A DNA stretch of 64,000 bases from Siderastrea radians (lineage: Eukaryota > Cnidaria > Anthozoa > Scleractinia > Rhizangiidae), in the NCBI GenBank assembly GCA_964017195.1, contig CAXHKT010000132.1, forward strand, positions 127,001-191,000, in the 5' to 3' direction. Both the position numbers and the translations under genes were made by a program. The notes below the pieces were generated by a model. The model was not told the DNA's origin, ran no database searches, and worked only from the letters and a program-made list of their open reading frames with translations. This document shows positions 23,346 to 35,200 of this stretch, piece by piece; position 1 is the first letter of the stretch, and each line of letters starts with the position of its first letter.

Positions 23346-23879
23346 TATAAGTAAAAAGTAATAATTGAAAAGTATAACGTCCACAATCTCAAAAAATTAA
23401 AACCACGTTGCGCAGCAGTAACAGCATAATATACTAGTCGTGTACCTTGCACTTTCGTTGAACGTGCAACAGTCAGAGGCTCCCACACACGGTGGAGGGG
23501 GCGGGGGGAATCGGGCAAACCTGCGCGGTTTGGCCAAAAATGTTCTCCCCTGGCTTGGGAATTTGACAATGTCATGTGACTCAGGGTCAGGAAAATTGAC
23601 TTCCCGGTGCCGGCGCCATATTGGAACGAGGTTGTGACATCACTACCGTGTTTTCTAGACGTAACATATCTACGTTTGTGTCAGCGGTTCTAAAGGAGCA
23701 TTCAGTGGCAGATTTTGGAGGACACTGCCGACAGAATGACGCGATGGACCTGATGTTCAGTGCCTTTGCGAACCTTTTTTTCGTCAAGATGAAAGCTATA
23801 TTTCCTCTTGCTAGTTTTGAAGTATTTAAAACTATTCCTTGCTCCACCTACATGAAAACACAGAGTGGTCTCCTCTGTC

Positions 23880-24272
23880 AAGTGCATTTTAAAATTAATA
23901 TCGATTCTTTATGTCGCATTGTAGAAAGAAAGTGTGTTAGCTGCAATGCATATGGTGAAGAACAACCCCCTGCTATCAATGCCGCATACATTTCTTTGAT
24001 AGGTCAACTACTCTTTCCTAAATATAACACTGAATTTGGAAAAAGTAGTAGTTTTGCTTTTGCTGGAGCCAAAATATGGAATTCCATTCCATTCAACATC
24101 AGATCTGCAACCACTCTCTCCGCTTTGAAAACAAAGATTAACAATCTCGCTGTCTTCTAGTTAGTATTCTACATTTTTCTTTTTATTATAAAATAGGAAT
24201 AGTAAATTTATATAACACGGCTTTTCTGTAAAGCAGTTAGTTTTCACTGATGCAAACTCCTTATGTAAATAA
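23880..24272 (+). pseudogene. 3' end of a CR1/L2-group LINE
   Basis: The frame ending at 24160 contains FAFAGAKIWNSIPFNIR and SALKTKINNLAVF. This is the conserved C-terminal signature that follows the reverse transcriptase in CR1/L2/Rex1-like LINEs. The 3' UTR includes AATAAAGTTC and runs directly into ATTC repeats at 24273, as expected for LINEs whose 3' end is a short tandem repeat. The endonuclease and reverse transcriptase are missing, so the copy is 5'-truncated, as is usual for such insertions. Confidence 0.75.
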
Positions 24273-24563
24273 AGTTCATTCATTCATTCATTCATTCTTT
24301 CATTCATCCATTCATTTATTCATTCATTCATTCTTCCATCCATCCATCCATCCATCCATCCATCCATCCATCCATCCATTCTCCATCCATCCATCCATCC
24401 ATCCATCCATCCATTCATTCATTCATTCATTCATTCATTCATTCATTCATTCATTCATTCATTCATTCATTCATTCATTCATTCATTCATTCATTCATTC
24501 ATTCATTCATTCATTCATTCATATATTCATTCATTCATTCATTCGTTCATCCATTCATTTAAT
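24273..24563 (+). repeat. (ATTC)n / (ATCC)n microsatellite
   Basis: About 290 bp of TTCA repeats with internal blocks of CCAT repeats. It starts exactly at the LINE 3' end, so it probably grew from the LINE tail. The long plus-strand ORF across it (Ser-Phe-Ile-His repeats) is an artefact of the tetranucleotide. Confidence 0.95.
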
Positions 24564-24691
24564 AGGTGGGCTTCTAGTTTTTTGCCAACCCCCAAAATTA
24601 AACGTCTTCAAAGCTATGTTGGTTGATAACGAATAAATAAATTAATAAAAGGAATTAGCTTTGTGATTTCTGTTTGCCATTTCTCTGTTAG

Positions 24692-24949
24692 TCTGACAGA
24701 GATGCTGTTATGTGGCTGAACGCCTACGGTGCCACGACTCACCACGTGTACTTTGGTACGAATAAGGAAAAGGTTGCCGATGCGACCCCGGAGTCAGCCG
24801 AGTATCAGACGAAAATTACCGACGATGGCAATGTGCATTACCTGAAGGAGAATCTTACATCGGGTGTTACGTATTACTGGCGCGTGGATACTGAAATTAA
24901 CGAGAAAATTAATAATAAAGGAGACGTCTGGTCCTTTCGAACAGAATGA
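24692..24949 (+). CDS. Last exon of a host gene, fibronectin-III-like domain
   Basis: A pyrimidine-rich stretch ending TTCTCTGTTAG gives a splice acceptor at 24690-24691. The exon then reads in phase 0 (SDRDAVMWLNAYGATTHHVY..) to a TGA at 24947-24949, 85 residues. The pattern HHVYFGTNKEKV...LTSGVTYYWRVDTE...KGDVWSFRTE is that of a C-terminal Fn3-like beta-sandwich. It is frequent in secreted bacterial sulfatases and glycosidases, and is also found in marine invertebrate proteins. The upstream exons are not recognised within the window, so the full product is unknown. Codon use is clean, with no breaks. A retained fragment of a transferred gene is possible but not shown. Confidence 0.7.
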   Translation, partial: SDRDAVMWLNAYGATTHHVYFGTNKEKVADATPESAEYQTKITDDGNVHYLKENLTSGVTYYWRVDTEINEKINNKGDVWSFRTE

Positions 24950-27003
24950 GCACAGTCAGCCCGTGCTGTGTTTTAAGATGGCCTGGAAACAGTTAACTTC
25001 ACTTGAAAAAAAATTGAATTAAATTTGATGAAAAAGACACATATGTTTCGTGGATTGCCTTTATTTAATTGTTATTATTACTATGTTAATTTTATTTGGT
25101 AGAGCATTCTCTTAACCTCGAATCAAAAGTATCCTACTCCACATTGGATCGCTGGTTCACTTCAAAGAAAAGTAAGAAAATTCGAAAACTCAACACTTTT
25201 GTTTTTTTTTTTTCATAGCCGTGTTTACTCCACTTCTATGTTAAACCATTTCACCTCATTTAAAATGCAAAGCTGAAACAAAGCGGGGAAATTTCCTTCC
25301 CCGGCTTAGTTTTTCTCTTGTCTTCTCTAAATAAATTCATCTTATTTGATGTAGAAAGAAGATTAACTGCTCAAAGGATTATGATTCTTTGTCTTTGATT
25401 ATGACAAAAAAGGTTCCTTCACCTTCACGGGAATTACCAACGATTTCGACACCCTAGACTGTACTGATTAAAAAAGTTGTGTACTAATTACGTTCTTTCC
25501 AAAATCCTTTGATAATGACCTCGTCAGAATAAGCAATATATGTTTTCCTTTTTTAATGATTAAATGTTTTCTAGGTCTTAATAATCACCATGGAAATCAT
25601 CTTTTTTCAACGGAGATCATTATTCAGTAGAGGAAGAGCCACTAACCGCAGTAAGTTATTAAACTGAATCAGTGATACTGGACCCTAACAGAACACCAAG
25701 AAAATTATTTTGCACGTATGGCTACAGCCCTTCCAGCTTTCCGCCTAACTTTGCTTTAGCCATTATGGAAAGCTTACTCGGAGGGAGACATATCGTCACT
25801 GTTATTGTGTCGCTAAAGAAAATAGTTTCAAATGGCATCTAGTCTCTATTCAAGTATTGAAACGTGGTTCTCAACTAAAACGTTTGAGGGCAAAATCATG
25901 GGTGATCATTCACCTTTCACGTGGCGCCTGTTTGCATTCCCCAAATTTTTAAATTTTAGAATTTTTCCCCGTTTCTTTTATTAGCCTACATTTGTCATAT
26001 TAACACTTCGGTTTTTAAAGGTGGCAAGGCTAAAATTACATAAGCCTGCATGGCTGAGATTTACAGTCAATGTAAAGTTGCAGCAGAGTTTCTTGCCCTT
26101 GCTATATCCTCCTAGTGTCCTTTTACCATGAGCTCAAAATTGGGAATATGTCTTGGCTTAAAAGCCTTTTGACCCATTGCTTTTTCTTTTTTTCCCGTTT
26201 CATCTTCCCTTCTGAGCCTTCGCGAAATTTGATGGGCGAATCGAAGAGGGCGCATCATGTTTAACCCTTTAAAGCCCAGTATCAACATGCATATTCTCCT
26301 CACTGTTGTCCATATTTTGCTTATGGTACCAGTTGGGAGAAGTTGAATAAACATCGAGACATTCCGTGTTTGATGATCATTTCCTTTATTCTTGCGACGT
26401 TTGATCATGTAGGGATATTGTAAGGAGAAATTCCATGCTTGTAAAGGGTCTGTAAACAGTGGTGGAATAGTCGCTTTAACCTCACTGTCAACTTCTTCAT
26501 TGAAAACGCAAGTAAACAGCTTATATCATGTCTATACTTTTCTGTACAAGCACCCATATATAAGCGCAACTTTTAAAGTAGTATTTTCCTCATGAAATTC
26601 GTGATATTTGATATAGGTAAACGATTAAACGCAATGAGGATAATTCTGTCATTATCAATGCCGGAAAACGTGCGTAAATATTGGCGGGAGTTTCCGGCAA
26701 TTTCGACACATCCTAATTGAAAAATTTTGTTCACTTATTAGGTTCTTCCTCGAACCGCAGGCCTACCAGCCTCTGTTCATGTGGTTTTTATGCATCCCCG
26801 TTTATCGGACTCATTTAGAGTCCGACCGTTATTTTAAAAACATAAAAGTATCGCTTCTGCAACCGCTTAAATCGCCAAAATAAACACAGAAACAGAAAGG
26901 GAAAGAACATGGCGTTTATTTTATGAGTTTTTGTCCCCTTTTGATCAGTTTTAAAGGCCTTATTTTCGGCTTTGGTTTTGCTACTTTGATGAAAGGATAC
27001 AGC
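24950..27003. other. 3' UTR and intergenic DNA
   Basis: Downstream of the Fn3 exon the sequence is AT-rich with only short ORFs. No repeat with visible ends and no RNA gene was seen. Confidence 0.45.
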
Positions 27004-27008
27004 TATTA

Positions 27009-27798
27009 GGGACTTTAAGATACGGTGACTACGGACTACGGACTACGGTTGGACGCGCGTTTTTCTTTGGCTGAAACGTTGGGCCGAGTACACAACGAGT
27101 GGCGCGAAAATGCGAAGTTAAGACCGCGGACTACAGACAACAGACTGCGAACGAAGAGCGAAGGTCAACTCTACACTAAACAGACACAAAATCTCTTTTA
27201 AAAAGATTCGAGATGCTCTGGCTTTGACTTGTAATCGTCGCACTGCAATTCAAAATGTAATTGCAATTGAGGCTTGCGTGGAAGCTTAATCAAATTTTCA
27301 GGGCTCGCTTTTCAAATTACCTCGCTTGCAAAACTACTTCAGAAGCAAATTTGAGATATTTTACTAAATTAATTACTTCTCAACTTGAAGGGAAGCCATT
27401 TGTGTCTAGAAAGAGCAAAGAGAAGAGTTCATATTACAAGCTATATTCAAAGCATCAAATTTAATTTCACTCTGGTAAACAACGCGGCGGTCAAAATCAG
27501 TAAACAAAGTAGGCCGTACATTTTTTTCGCTGTTCTGAGTTAATAAGCAATTGAAATTGTTCCAAATGCGTATTGGTTTGTAGTTCAAGTGTTACAATAC
27601 AAGAACACCTCAATTTTCTAACTTTAGACTACTTTTTCATACCATCTTCAGTTCCTCGTACTACACCATGCTGTACTACGTGAAATCCTTCCACTACGCA
27701 CCGTCGTGAGGGACAACAGAACACATATGTCTCGTCCCAGTCCTAAAGTGCCTCCCGTCCGTAGTCCGTAGTCCGTAGTCACCGTATCTTAAAGTCCC
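27009..27798. mobile_element. MITE with 5-bp duplication (790 bp)
   Basis: TATTA lies at 27004-27008 and 27799-27803. The ends GGGACTTTAAGATACGGTGA and its complement continue into repeated CTACGGACTACGGA on the left and TCCGTAGTCCGTAG on the right, giving inverted ends of about 42 bp. The interior has no transposase. The superfamily is undetermined. Confidence 0.85.
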
Positions 27799-28082
27799 TA
27801 TTATAAATGCACCCCACACAACAAAAACAGAGGATGGTAGGCCTGTGCTCAGCGCCCTTGAATAACACCTTCAAAACAATTTTAACGCCTGCCAACTCCA
27901 ACGTCTCGAGAACTTTCGAAAATCTAAATCTTGCGAAATCGGAGAAAAATGGCGAGAATTCATGAGATGGAAAGAGCAATTTCAATTAGGGGCTTGAGAA
28001 GAAAAACCAGTTAAGGATTTATTGGTGCAATTGATTTTACTGATTGTAATTCAAATTGAGCTGAAAAGTAAGAAAGCAATAT

Positions 28083-29440
28083 TCAACAATTATTCTGCGA
28101 GGGCGCGCTGGATATCAAATGATAGGTAACCAACGAGGCGCGTAGCGCCGAGTTGGTCATAATCATTTGATATCCAGCAAGCCCGAGTTGTTTTATTAAA
28201 AACTTAACCACTATTAAAAAAAATTCAAGAAAGAACGGGAAAAAATGAGAAAAGAGATAAAAAGGGAACAAGAATCGATCACATGACTAAACGAAAAAGG
28301 CGCCAAAACCTTGCGAAGTGTTGCAGCGTTTCATTGCAAAGCTGAATGAGTCAATGTGAACAAAGTAGCACAAGTTTTGGAAGAAATCCTTTAATTATTG
28401 GCTCTGAAATATGGTAAATGTTTGGTTTTTCCTGAAACATTGTTGTAATCATCGTTCAAAGCGGATTGAAGCCGTACAATTTCACCATATTAGCTGCTGC
28501 AGTTGAAACGCTAACTTTGTTGTAATCTGTTCGCACAACGCGGAGCCAACATGTGCGAGTTTGATCGAGCTGATGACAGAACTAATTTGAACTTGACTGA
28601 AGAGGTAATTTCTATGCAGCTCAGAAGCAAGATTACTGTTGTGAGGAACATTAGAATTCACCGTTATAGTTTGTTAAACGCAAAGCACAAAATGTAGTGG
28701 TTCTCGGTTTAGAGGTTGCGGACGGAATGGTAAATTCAAACAACTGGAAAAGCGATTCAACTCTGTTTACATGGCATCCGATTTCTACCTGAGCATTTGG
28801 GCCTGTTGGGACACAGAGATGCAACGAGTGCAGGTAAACCAATGTCAATTTTGCGTGTTAAAGCAGAAAGAAAATCTCACCCTTCGTTCCTTCTTGGTAG
28901 TTTGCAGCTGTAGTTTGTTTAGTAAGCTTACTTGTTTCAGGACTGCTTCATGAATTTCGCACCCGCCGACTCGCCATGAATGTGTGATAGTTTTTATTAA
29001 ATGCTTCTGCCCATTTCACTGTGTTTTATTTCATGTCTTGATGTTTTGAAGTGGAAAGCCTTCCTGATAAAACCTACTGTTTGTTCAATTTTAAGGACCG
29101 ACGTGACGATCGAAGAAAGAAGTTAATTGTAAACACAACGCTTAATGCTTAAGTTAAATTTATATTTCTGCATAGCTTTTGAAACAATTTTGACTTGTGT
29201 TAGACGACGCTGTTGGAATTTCTGCTTAATTTAAATTCCCTGTCAAGTGATGTTTCTCGTCCATTTTTCTCGCCGGGCTGCTCGCGAGAAAAAAGCTTTC
29301 AGCTCACTTCGTCATTTTGTTGTTGAATGTTCATTGACCATATTTGGTCGCAGCAGGTATATGAGCTGATAGCCTAGCTCCGTTCAGCCAATCAAAATGC
29401 TAGAAATCCAATATATCTAGTCCAGTTTTTAATAATATAT
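28083..29440 (+). repeat. 1.4-kb foldback-headed repeat, copy A
   Basis: Begins with a hairpin (GCGCGCTGGATATC paired with GATATCCAGCAAGC around CCAACGAGGCGC) and ends near AATCCAATATATCTAGTCC and a TA tract. The same sequence recurs at 36468 and 41424 in direct orientation, with a partial inverted copy near 38590. The internal phrases GGAAAAGCGATTCAACTC and ACCTGAGCATTTGG.CTG are shared by the copies, but no ORF is conserved. Non-autonomous; superfamily unknown. Confidence 0.85.
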
Positions 29441-29453
29441 ATATATATATATA

Positions 29454-29668
29454 TTATAACGAAAATTATTCCAGGCTTCAGATGTATTTCATCGCTTTAT
29501 TGCTACAGCTCTGTTTCGTATGGTCAAAGGATGACCACACTCTTCAGGCAATATTGGCGAATGACCGTTAAATTCGAATGTTGGCGTCTATATAAAGATG
29601 GTTGCAACAGAGCTGTACCAATAAAGCGATGAAATACATCTGAAGCCTGGAATAATTTTCGTTATAAT
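29454..29668. repeat. Inverted pair of Penelope-like terminal sequences
   Basis: ATTATAACGAAAATTATTCC begins the left arm and its reverse complement ends the right arm. About 62 bp on each side match almost exactly, including CAGATGTATTTCATCGC. The left copy contains a complete minus-strand hammerhead and the right copy contains only its 3' portion. Penelope-like elements are known to carry terminal pseudo-LTRs in direct or inverted arrangement, which would fit. Confidence 0.75.
29493..29559 (-). ncRNA. Hammerhead ribozyme (Penelope type)
   Basis: On the minus strand: CTGAAGA, then stem II (GTGTGGTCA paired with TGACCATAC), then GAAAC, a 6-nt loop AGAGCT and the cleavage triplet GTA. Stem I pairs CGC..ATTGC with GCAAT..GCG across an internal loop. 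All conserved core positions are met (CTGANGA and GAAA). The 2-bp stem III is the minimal form known from Penelope-like and retrozyme hammerheads. Cleavage is predicted after GTA, complement of 29504. Confidence 0.85.
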
Positions 29669-29802
29669 ATTTACTGCTCCTGAAAAGTTGAGCGCTCTCT
29701 GAAAACCATTCTACATATTAGCAGATTGAATTTAAAGCCCATATAAATAAGCCCATATTTGGAAATAAGCCCATATACTGGAAATAAGCCCATATTAGGC
29801 CC

Positions 29803-30600
29803 TTGGTTCCAAGAATACCATCTTACATTAAGGATACTAAACATTTTCTACAAGAACTAAACAAATTAGGTACGCTGCCTGAGGGGGCGATATTGGTTAC
29901 AGCGGATGTGGTAGGCTTGTATCCCCATATTCCACACGAGGAAGGTTTAAGGGCCATGAGGGCGGCTTTAAGTGGTAATAACACTACATCCATTCCTACG
30001 GAGGATTTAGTTGATTTAGCGAGAATAGTTCTTACTCACAACAATCTTACCTTTAATAGTAAGCACTATTTACAAATCTTGGGTACTGCAATAGGGACTA
30101 AAATGGCGCCATCGTATGCTAACATTTTTATGGGGAAACTAGAGGCGGACTTGCTTGAACAGTCACCAGTTAAGCCACACACGTGGCATAGATTTATTGA
30201 CGACATCTTTATGATTTGGACGGAGGGCGAGGAAAGACTTAAGACGTTTGTGGAGTATATGAATTATTTTCATGATACTATTAAGTTTACCTTTGAGTGG
30301 TCGTATACACAGGTTAGTTTTTTGGATGTCAGTGTTATGTTGGACAACGGAGTAATCTCCACGAACTTATATAGCAAACCTACAGATAAACACCAGTATC
30401 TGTTTCACACTTCCTGTCATCCTAACTCTTGCAAGAAAGGTATACCCTTCGGACAGGCACTAAGATTACGCCGTATATGTTCTTCAGATGCTTTCTTTGA
30501 GAAACGAGCTGGGGAACTGTGCAATTATCTTGTTTGTAGGGGCTATAACAGGGATTTTGTCGAGAAGGAAATTGAGAGAGCACAAAGGATTCCTAGGGTG
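29803..30600 (+). pseudogene. Penelope-like reverse transcriptase, C-terminal part
   Basis: About 265 residues of a Penelope-like RT. Visible motifs are LVTADVVGLYPHIPHEEGL (catalytic Asp of the first Asp motif), GTKMAPSYANIFM, RFIDDIFMIW (the DD motif), FLDVSVMLDNG and YSKPTDKHQYL. The palm/thumb order matches the family. The N-terminal palm and the GIY-YIG domain are absent. The frame continues to 30798 only because it reads through an inserted tRNA-like sequence. RT copies element RNA into the genome at a nicked target. This copy is truncated at both ends and cannot make a complete protein. Confidence 0.85.
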
Positions 30601-30619
30601 GAAAAACCCGAAAAATTTT

Positions 30620-30691
30620 GTCCTGAACGGGATTTGAACCGGCGTCCTCGACTTTCTAGTGCCGATGTGTTAACCACTACACCATCAGGAC
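30620..30691 (-). tRNA. tRNA-like sequence (pseudo-tRNA or SINE head)
   Basis: The minus strand reads GTCCTGA (acceptor), then GTGTAGTGGTTAACAC (D arm), then TCGGC..GTCGA (anticodon stem around an 8-nt loop containing CTAGAAA), GGTTCAAATCC (box B) and TCAGGAC (acceptor 3' strand, perfect 7-bp pairing). A TTTTT Pol III terminator follows. The anticodon loop is one base too long and one T-stem pair is mismatched. I read it as an inserted tRNA-derived sequence; the apparent anticodon AGA is unreliable. Confidence 0.6.
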
Positions 30692-30921
30692 GACCACGCA
30701 ACAACGCAGCCGAACTTAAGGCTTTATGGCTCACGGGCCTCCCGACAAATTTTAGTGTTTTCACAGGAGCTGACTGGAAGGCTTGTAGGTCTTTTTGACG
30801 AATATAAATAATACAAATGAACTTAAACCAGTCAAAGAAAGAATAAACAAACACAAAGTGAAAACCCTAAAAATTGTCCTGAACAATTTGCTGATGTAAA
30901 CCTTAACGATACTTCAGTGTA

Positions 30922-30991
30922 TATGGAGATTAACTGATGAGTGGACCAACTCCGTGTTGGTCTACGAAACAGATTTGTATTAAAATCCATG
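30922..30991 (+). ncRNA. Hammerhead ribozyme (Penelope type)
   Basis: CTGATGA at 30934-30940. Stem II GTGGACCAAC/GTTGGTCTAC at 30941-30965. GAAAC at 30966-30970, loop AGATTT, cleavage triplet GTA at 30977-30979. Stem I pairs TTAA and ATGGA before the core with TTAA and TCCAT after it, across a 2-nt internal loop. It lies 3' of the RT fragment on the same strand, as expected for a Penelope-like terminal repeat. Confidence 0.9.
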
Positions 30992-31141
30992 TGCCCTCAT
31001 TGAGTTGTCCATCTACTGGTATATCAGCTCCTTTACGGTAGAGCACTCTCTTGGCTTCACTGGTGAAAATCACCTGAATTATATATATATATATATATAT
31101 AAATTAATCACAAATGACGACGAAACACCGCAAATTCCTTT

Positions 31142-31180
31142 TACACCTATATTTAAACCACATTCAGTGATCTTCTTCAG
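31142..31180 (-). ncRNA. Degenerate hammerhead at a Penelope 3' end
   Basis: The minus strand has CTGAAGA, stem II GATCAC/GTGGTT and a GTA triplet, but TAAAT replaces GAAAT. The core is therefore broken. It matches the intact-core copy at 40006-40044. Confidence 0.6.
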
Positions 31181-31368
31181 GGTGACTAATAAACCGTTAA
31201 CGTGTTACAATTTTAAATTGTTGAATTGCCAAGGTAACGCGCGTGTATGAATACAACTGCCACTGAACTAACTGCTGTTTTGAAACTGTAACGGAAAATT
31301 CTAACGTTATAGTCTGCGCGCGCTCATACAATTGACTGCTATTTTGAAACTAACAGAAAAGTGTTACG

Positions 31369-32044
31369 TTATCGTATGCCCGCGCTCATTCGCGTCTTTT
31401 TGTTTTGCCCATAGAAACCATCATTGTCATTAAGTTCATGTGGTATCAAAGTTCTCAGTTTGTAGATCCACTGTCCCTCTTTATCGCGTAGCTCTCGCTC
31501 TCCTTTAACCCAGTCTATTAGATGGATGCTCATGTGCTCTAAACCAAAATGTCCCTGGCTATGAAAATGCCGGTAAAGTACATCATCGTTCCCCTTATTT
31601 CCCGAAGACAAATTTACGTGCACATTTACCCTACTTGTGATTATTGAACCTCGTCCTAAACGCAGTGGTAGTTGAGCCAACATACTGAATGCCACATTTC
31701 TTACAAGTGATAAGGTAGACTACATTTTTAGAATTACAATTAAGGTTATAATTTATGGTAAACTCCTTTCCTGTTTTGTTACTTTGAAAAACTCTTCCTA
31801 AACAAAGAAAATTACAAATCTGACAACGATTAGAATTACATTTCCAAGTTCCTTTAACTTCATCTTTGGGGCCACTTGTAAACCGGGCGCGGACCAAATA
31901 GTCTGAAAGACTTTTGGGTTTCCTAAAGGCTACCATTGGAACTTCTTTCATGGCATTTTTGCATCTATTTGATGAGTGCAGAACGGGCTGCAAATCCCTC
32001 AGGAAGCGCCCGACAGACAGGACTGCAGACAGACAGACAGTACT
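31369..32044 (-). pseudogene. Penelope-like GIY-YIG endonuclease region, truncated
   Basis: The minus-strand frames 31631-31993 and 31369-31695 together give the C-terminal part of a Penelope-like protein. There is a Cys-rich linker (CNSNRCQICNFLCLG), then GIY-YIG-type elements (VVYLITCKKCGIQYVGSTT, FRTRFNNHK), then a helical tail. A frame change lies near 31640. In this family the GIY-YIG domain nicks the target before reverse transcription. The RT part is missing. The 5' side is cut by the LINE whose poly(A) tail abuts 32044, and the 3' side runs to a TA tract at 31080-31100. Confidence 0.83.
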
Positions 32045-32243
32045 GTTTTTTTTTTTTAAGATTTAAAAACCTGGTACCCCAGGCGGTTTATTAAAGAGAA
32101 CAAAATCTAAATTCTTACTCTAAAAGTTCGTAGAATTCTAAATCAAAAGTCCTTGATATTTTACATTGCTTGAATATACTTGATTAAGGTTACATGAATA
32201 AACGCAAAAGAAACATCACTAAATATAAATATGTACAAAGAAA

Positions 32244-35200
32244 TTAAGGAAAAAAGGTAACATTATTTGCACCGTCAACAGAGCATACAACGTTTCGCAA
32301 TGACCAAAAATGCTTGATCTTGTCAGTAGAAGAGCAACGAATACGAAGGGAAACATCTTTTACAATCATATCAATAATCTTCTGAGAGCTCAGTACAGAG
32401 TTGCGAAAAGTAGCAAGATTTCTAGCATGCCAAACATAGTAGATACAGGAAGCAATGAGATAACACGAGAGTAAAAGGGCAGGGGAAGACTGAGAATCGG
32501 ATAAGGGAAAGAAGACAGAAGAAACAGAGAAGGAAAAGCGAAAATCCAAAAGGCGAGATAAACGCGGGGAAAAATGATCCCAAACTTTTAGAACCCGTGG
32601 ACAAAAAAGAAAACAGTGCTCGATCGTTTCCACTTGAGAGCACACCGCACAGTTATCAGCGGGAATGTACCCCAAGTTTTAAGGGTGTATCTGACACGAA
32701 TGGCTCGGTGAAGAATTAACCAAATCAAGTCGTTTTTCTTGTTTTCGATAATCTTAAGACACGACTTGCGCCAAACCGAAGCCCACCGATTGATAGGGCG
32801 GCCGACAACCGACCCCCAAAAACCGACGGACCTCGGTGGAGCGCACGGACACTCAAAAAGGAGTAAATAAAGACGCTTGCATGAAAGATCATCAGGTAAT
32901 GAGCCACGCTTAGAATGAATAGTTCTAAAGAGAGACAAGCAATTTCGGTAAAAACCAGACGGCTCTGACGACTGCGGAATGAGACGAGAACAAAAATCAA
33001 AACGATCGTCAAAATTAACTAAACGGTTGCCTAAAAAATAGCGAGTGAGATAGTGCCACTTGCACGTACCAAACTCGTCTCTTAAACTCGCGAAATTGGA
33101 TAAGCGCAAGCTGGCACATTTTGTTTCAAAATCTACTACGTTAAGGCCACCCTTAGAAATAGGAGCAGAGCAACGCTGCCTGCTAACAGCTTCAGACTTA
33201 GACCCCTTCCAGATGAAAGGCCAAACGATCTGCTTATACTCATCGCAAACCCAACTTGGGGGAGAGAGGATCTTGGCAACATGCCAAAATCGGCTCGCCC
33301 CCAAGACATTAAGAATCATACCGCGCCCCAAAAAAGAAAGATCTCGCTTTGACCAAAGACCTAAAACTTGTTTAAGCTTATCCAATTTTGGCTTCCAAAT
33401 TGTCCGTATCCACATCAAGCAGCCCGTTACTGAAATAAACGCCAAGGATTCGTAGCTTTTTCACCCATTTTAGACCGAAAGGGGAGGCACAATGAGCCCG
33501 CCACTGACCAAGCCACATCGCCTCGGACTTGGCTGTGTTGAGCTTGGCGCCAGATCCCTGCTCATATTTCTGTACAATGCGCAAAAGGTAACAAAGAGAT
33601 CTTTCAGTCTTCACAAAATTAGTAGCATCGTCAGCATATTGAGAAACTTTAAATTGAAGGCCACCAGCTCCGGGGAGCTGAAAACCTTCAATTTCTTTAC
33701 AACGGCGAATTTGTGTAGACAGAACTTCCGAGACCAGAACGTAGAGAAGAGGGGACAGGGGACACCCCTGCCTCACCCCGCGTTCAAGAAAAACGGGATT
33801 AGTCAACTTTCCATTACAGATAATTCGAGAAAAAACATTGTTATAGAAAATATTAACCCAGCGGCAAAAATCGGGGCCAAAGCCAAACTTCGCTAAAGTA
33901 CGCATTAAAAATTCATGATCAACACGATCAAAAGCTTTCTCTTGATCAAGACAGACGAGGATACCAGTTTCGTCCGTCTTATTAATCATATCAAGGACGT
34001 CACGAATTAAAGACAAATTCGAAAAAATCGTTCTGCCTACAACACCGCACGTCTGATCCTGGTGAACAATCGAGGACATAACCGATTTCAAGCGCTCAGT
34101 AATCGCCTTCGATGCTGTCTTATAATCGGTGTTAAGAAGTGAAATCGGGCGCCAATTCTTAGCTAAGCGTTTATCGTCTTTCTTATATAATAGGCGAAGA
34201 AGACTTTCACGCTGAGTGTCAGTTAAGACACCCAGGTGAAAGCCCTCATTAACGACAAGGGCAACCTGATCGCCTAGATCATCCCAAAAGGCAAGATAAA
34301 ATTCTGTAGGAAGACCATCAGTCCCAGGCGATTTGCCGGTCTGAAGGCCTTTCAGAGCTGTCAAAAGTTCCTTGTTTGTAAACAAACCTTCACATTTGTC
34401 ACGCTCGAGATCCGTAAGAGAAAGTTCTAAATCGTCAATTAGTTCTGTCTGAATTTGCATGTCAAGCGAATCCTTAGTATACAAGTCCTTATAAAAGTTA
34501 ACTAAGATTAACTCGATGTCAGATAGAGAAGTTTTTTCAACTCCTTTTTCATCCAAAAGAGACTCAAATGAATTTTTAACAGCTCTCTTTTGCTCGAGGC
34601 GGAAAAAGAAACGAGACGGTTTTTCGCCCTCCTCGAGCCACTGAGCGCGAGACCGAATTTTCGCACCTTCCGCCTCTTTAGTTACAAGAGACAAAAGGGC
34701 GCTTTCAAGCTCTTTAATTTCTGCGGAAGCACTCGCATCACTAGCCTCCCACGCAGTCGTTTTTAGGGGAGTCGTATTACCCTCCTCCCCACCATCACCG
34801 GAAGAAAAATTATTTTCAGCTCTGATAATTCGTTTGGTGAGAGAAGTTCGCTCTCGGGACAAAACGTTACGCTTACGGATTCCGAATTCAATACAAGTCT
34901 GTTTGATCACAGCTTTCAAATTCTCCCACCAAGCCCCGTAGGAATCATAATTATCAATACGGCGCTTTTGCTCTTCAAAGACGTCCGACATCAATTGTTT
35001 GAAGTCGGAGTCCAACAAAAGCGCCGTATTAAACTTCCAAATACTGCTTTTGAAAGCACAAAGACCGGCAAGGTCAAGTTCTAAAAAAACAAAATCATGA
35101 TCCGAAAAACTGCACGGAAAGGTTTTGTTTAGGGAAACAAGCTTAAGTAAATTACGAGAAACAAGAAAACGATCCAGCCGAGAAGCTTGAAAACTATGAG

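Noticed and set aside
24250..24636. 128-residue ORF of Ser-Phe-Ile-His repeats
   Set aside because: It is the translation of an ATTC/ATCC microsatellite extending from a LINE tail, not a protein.
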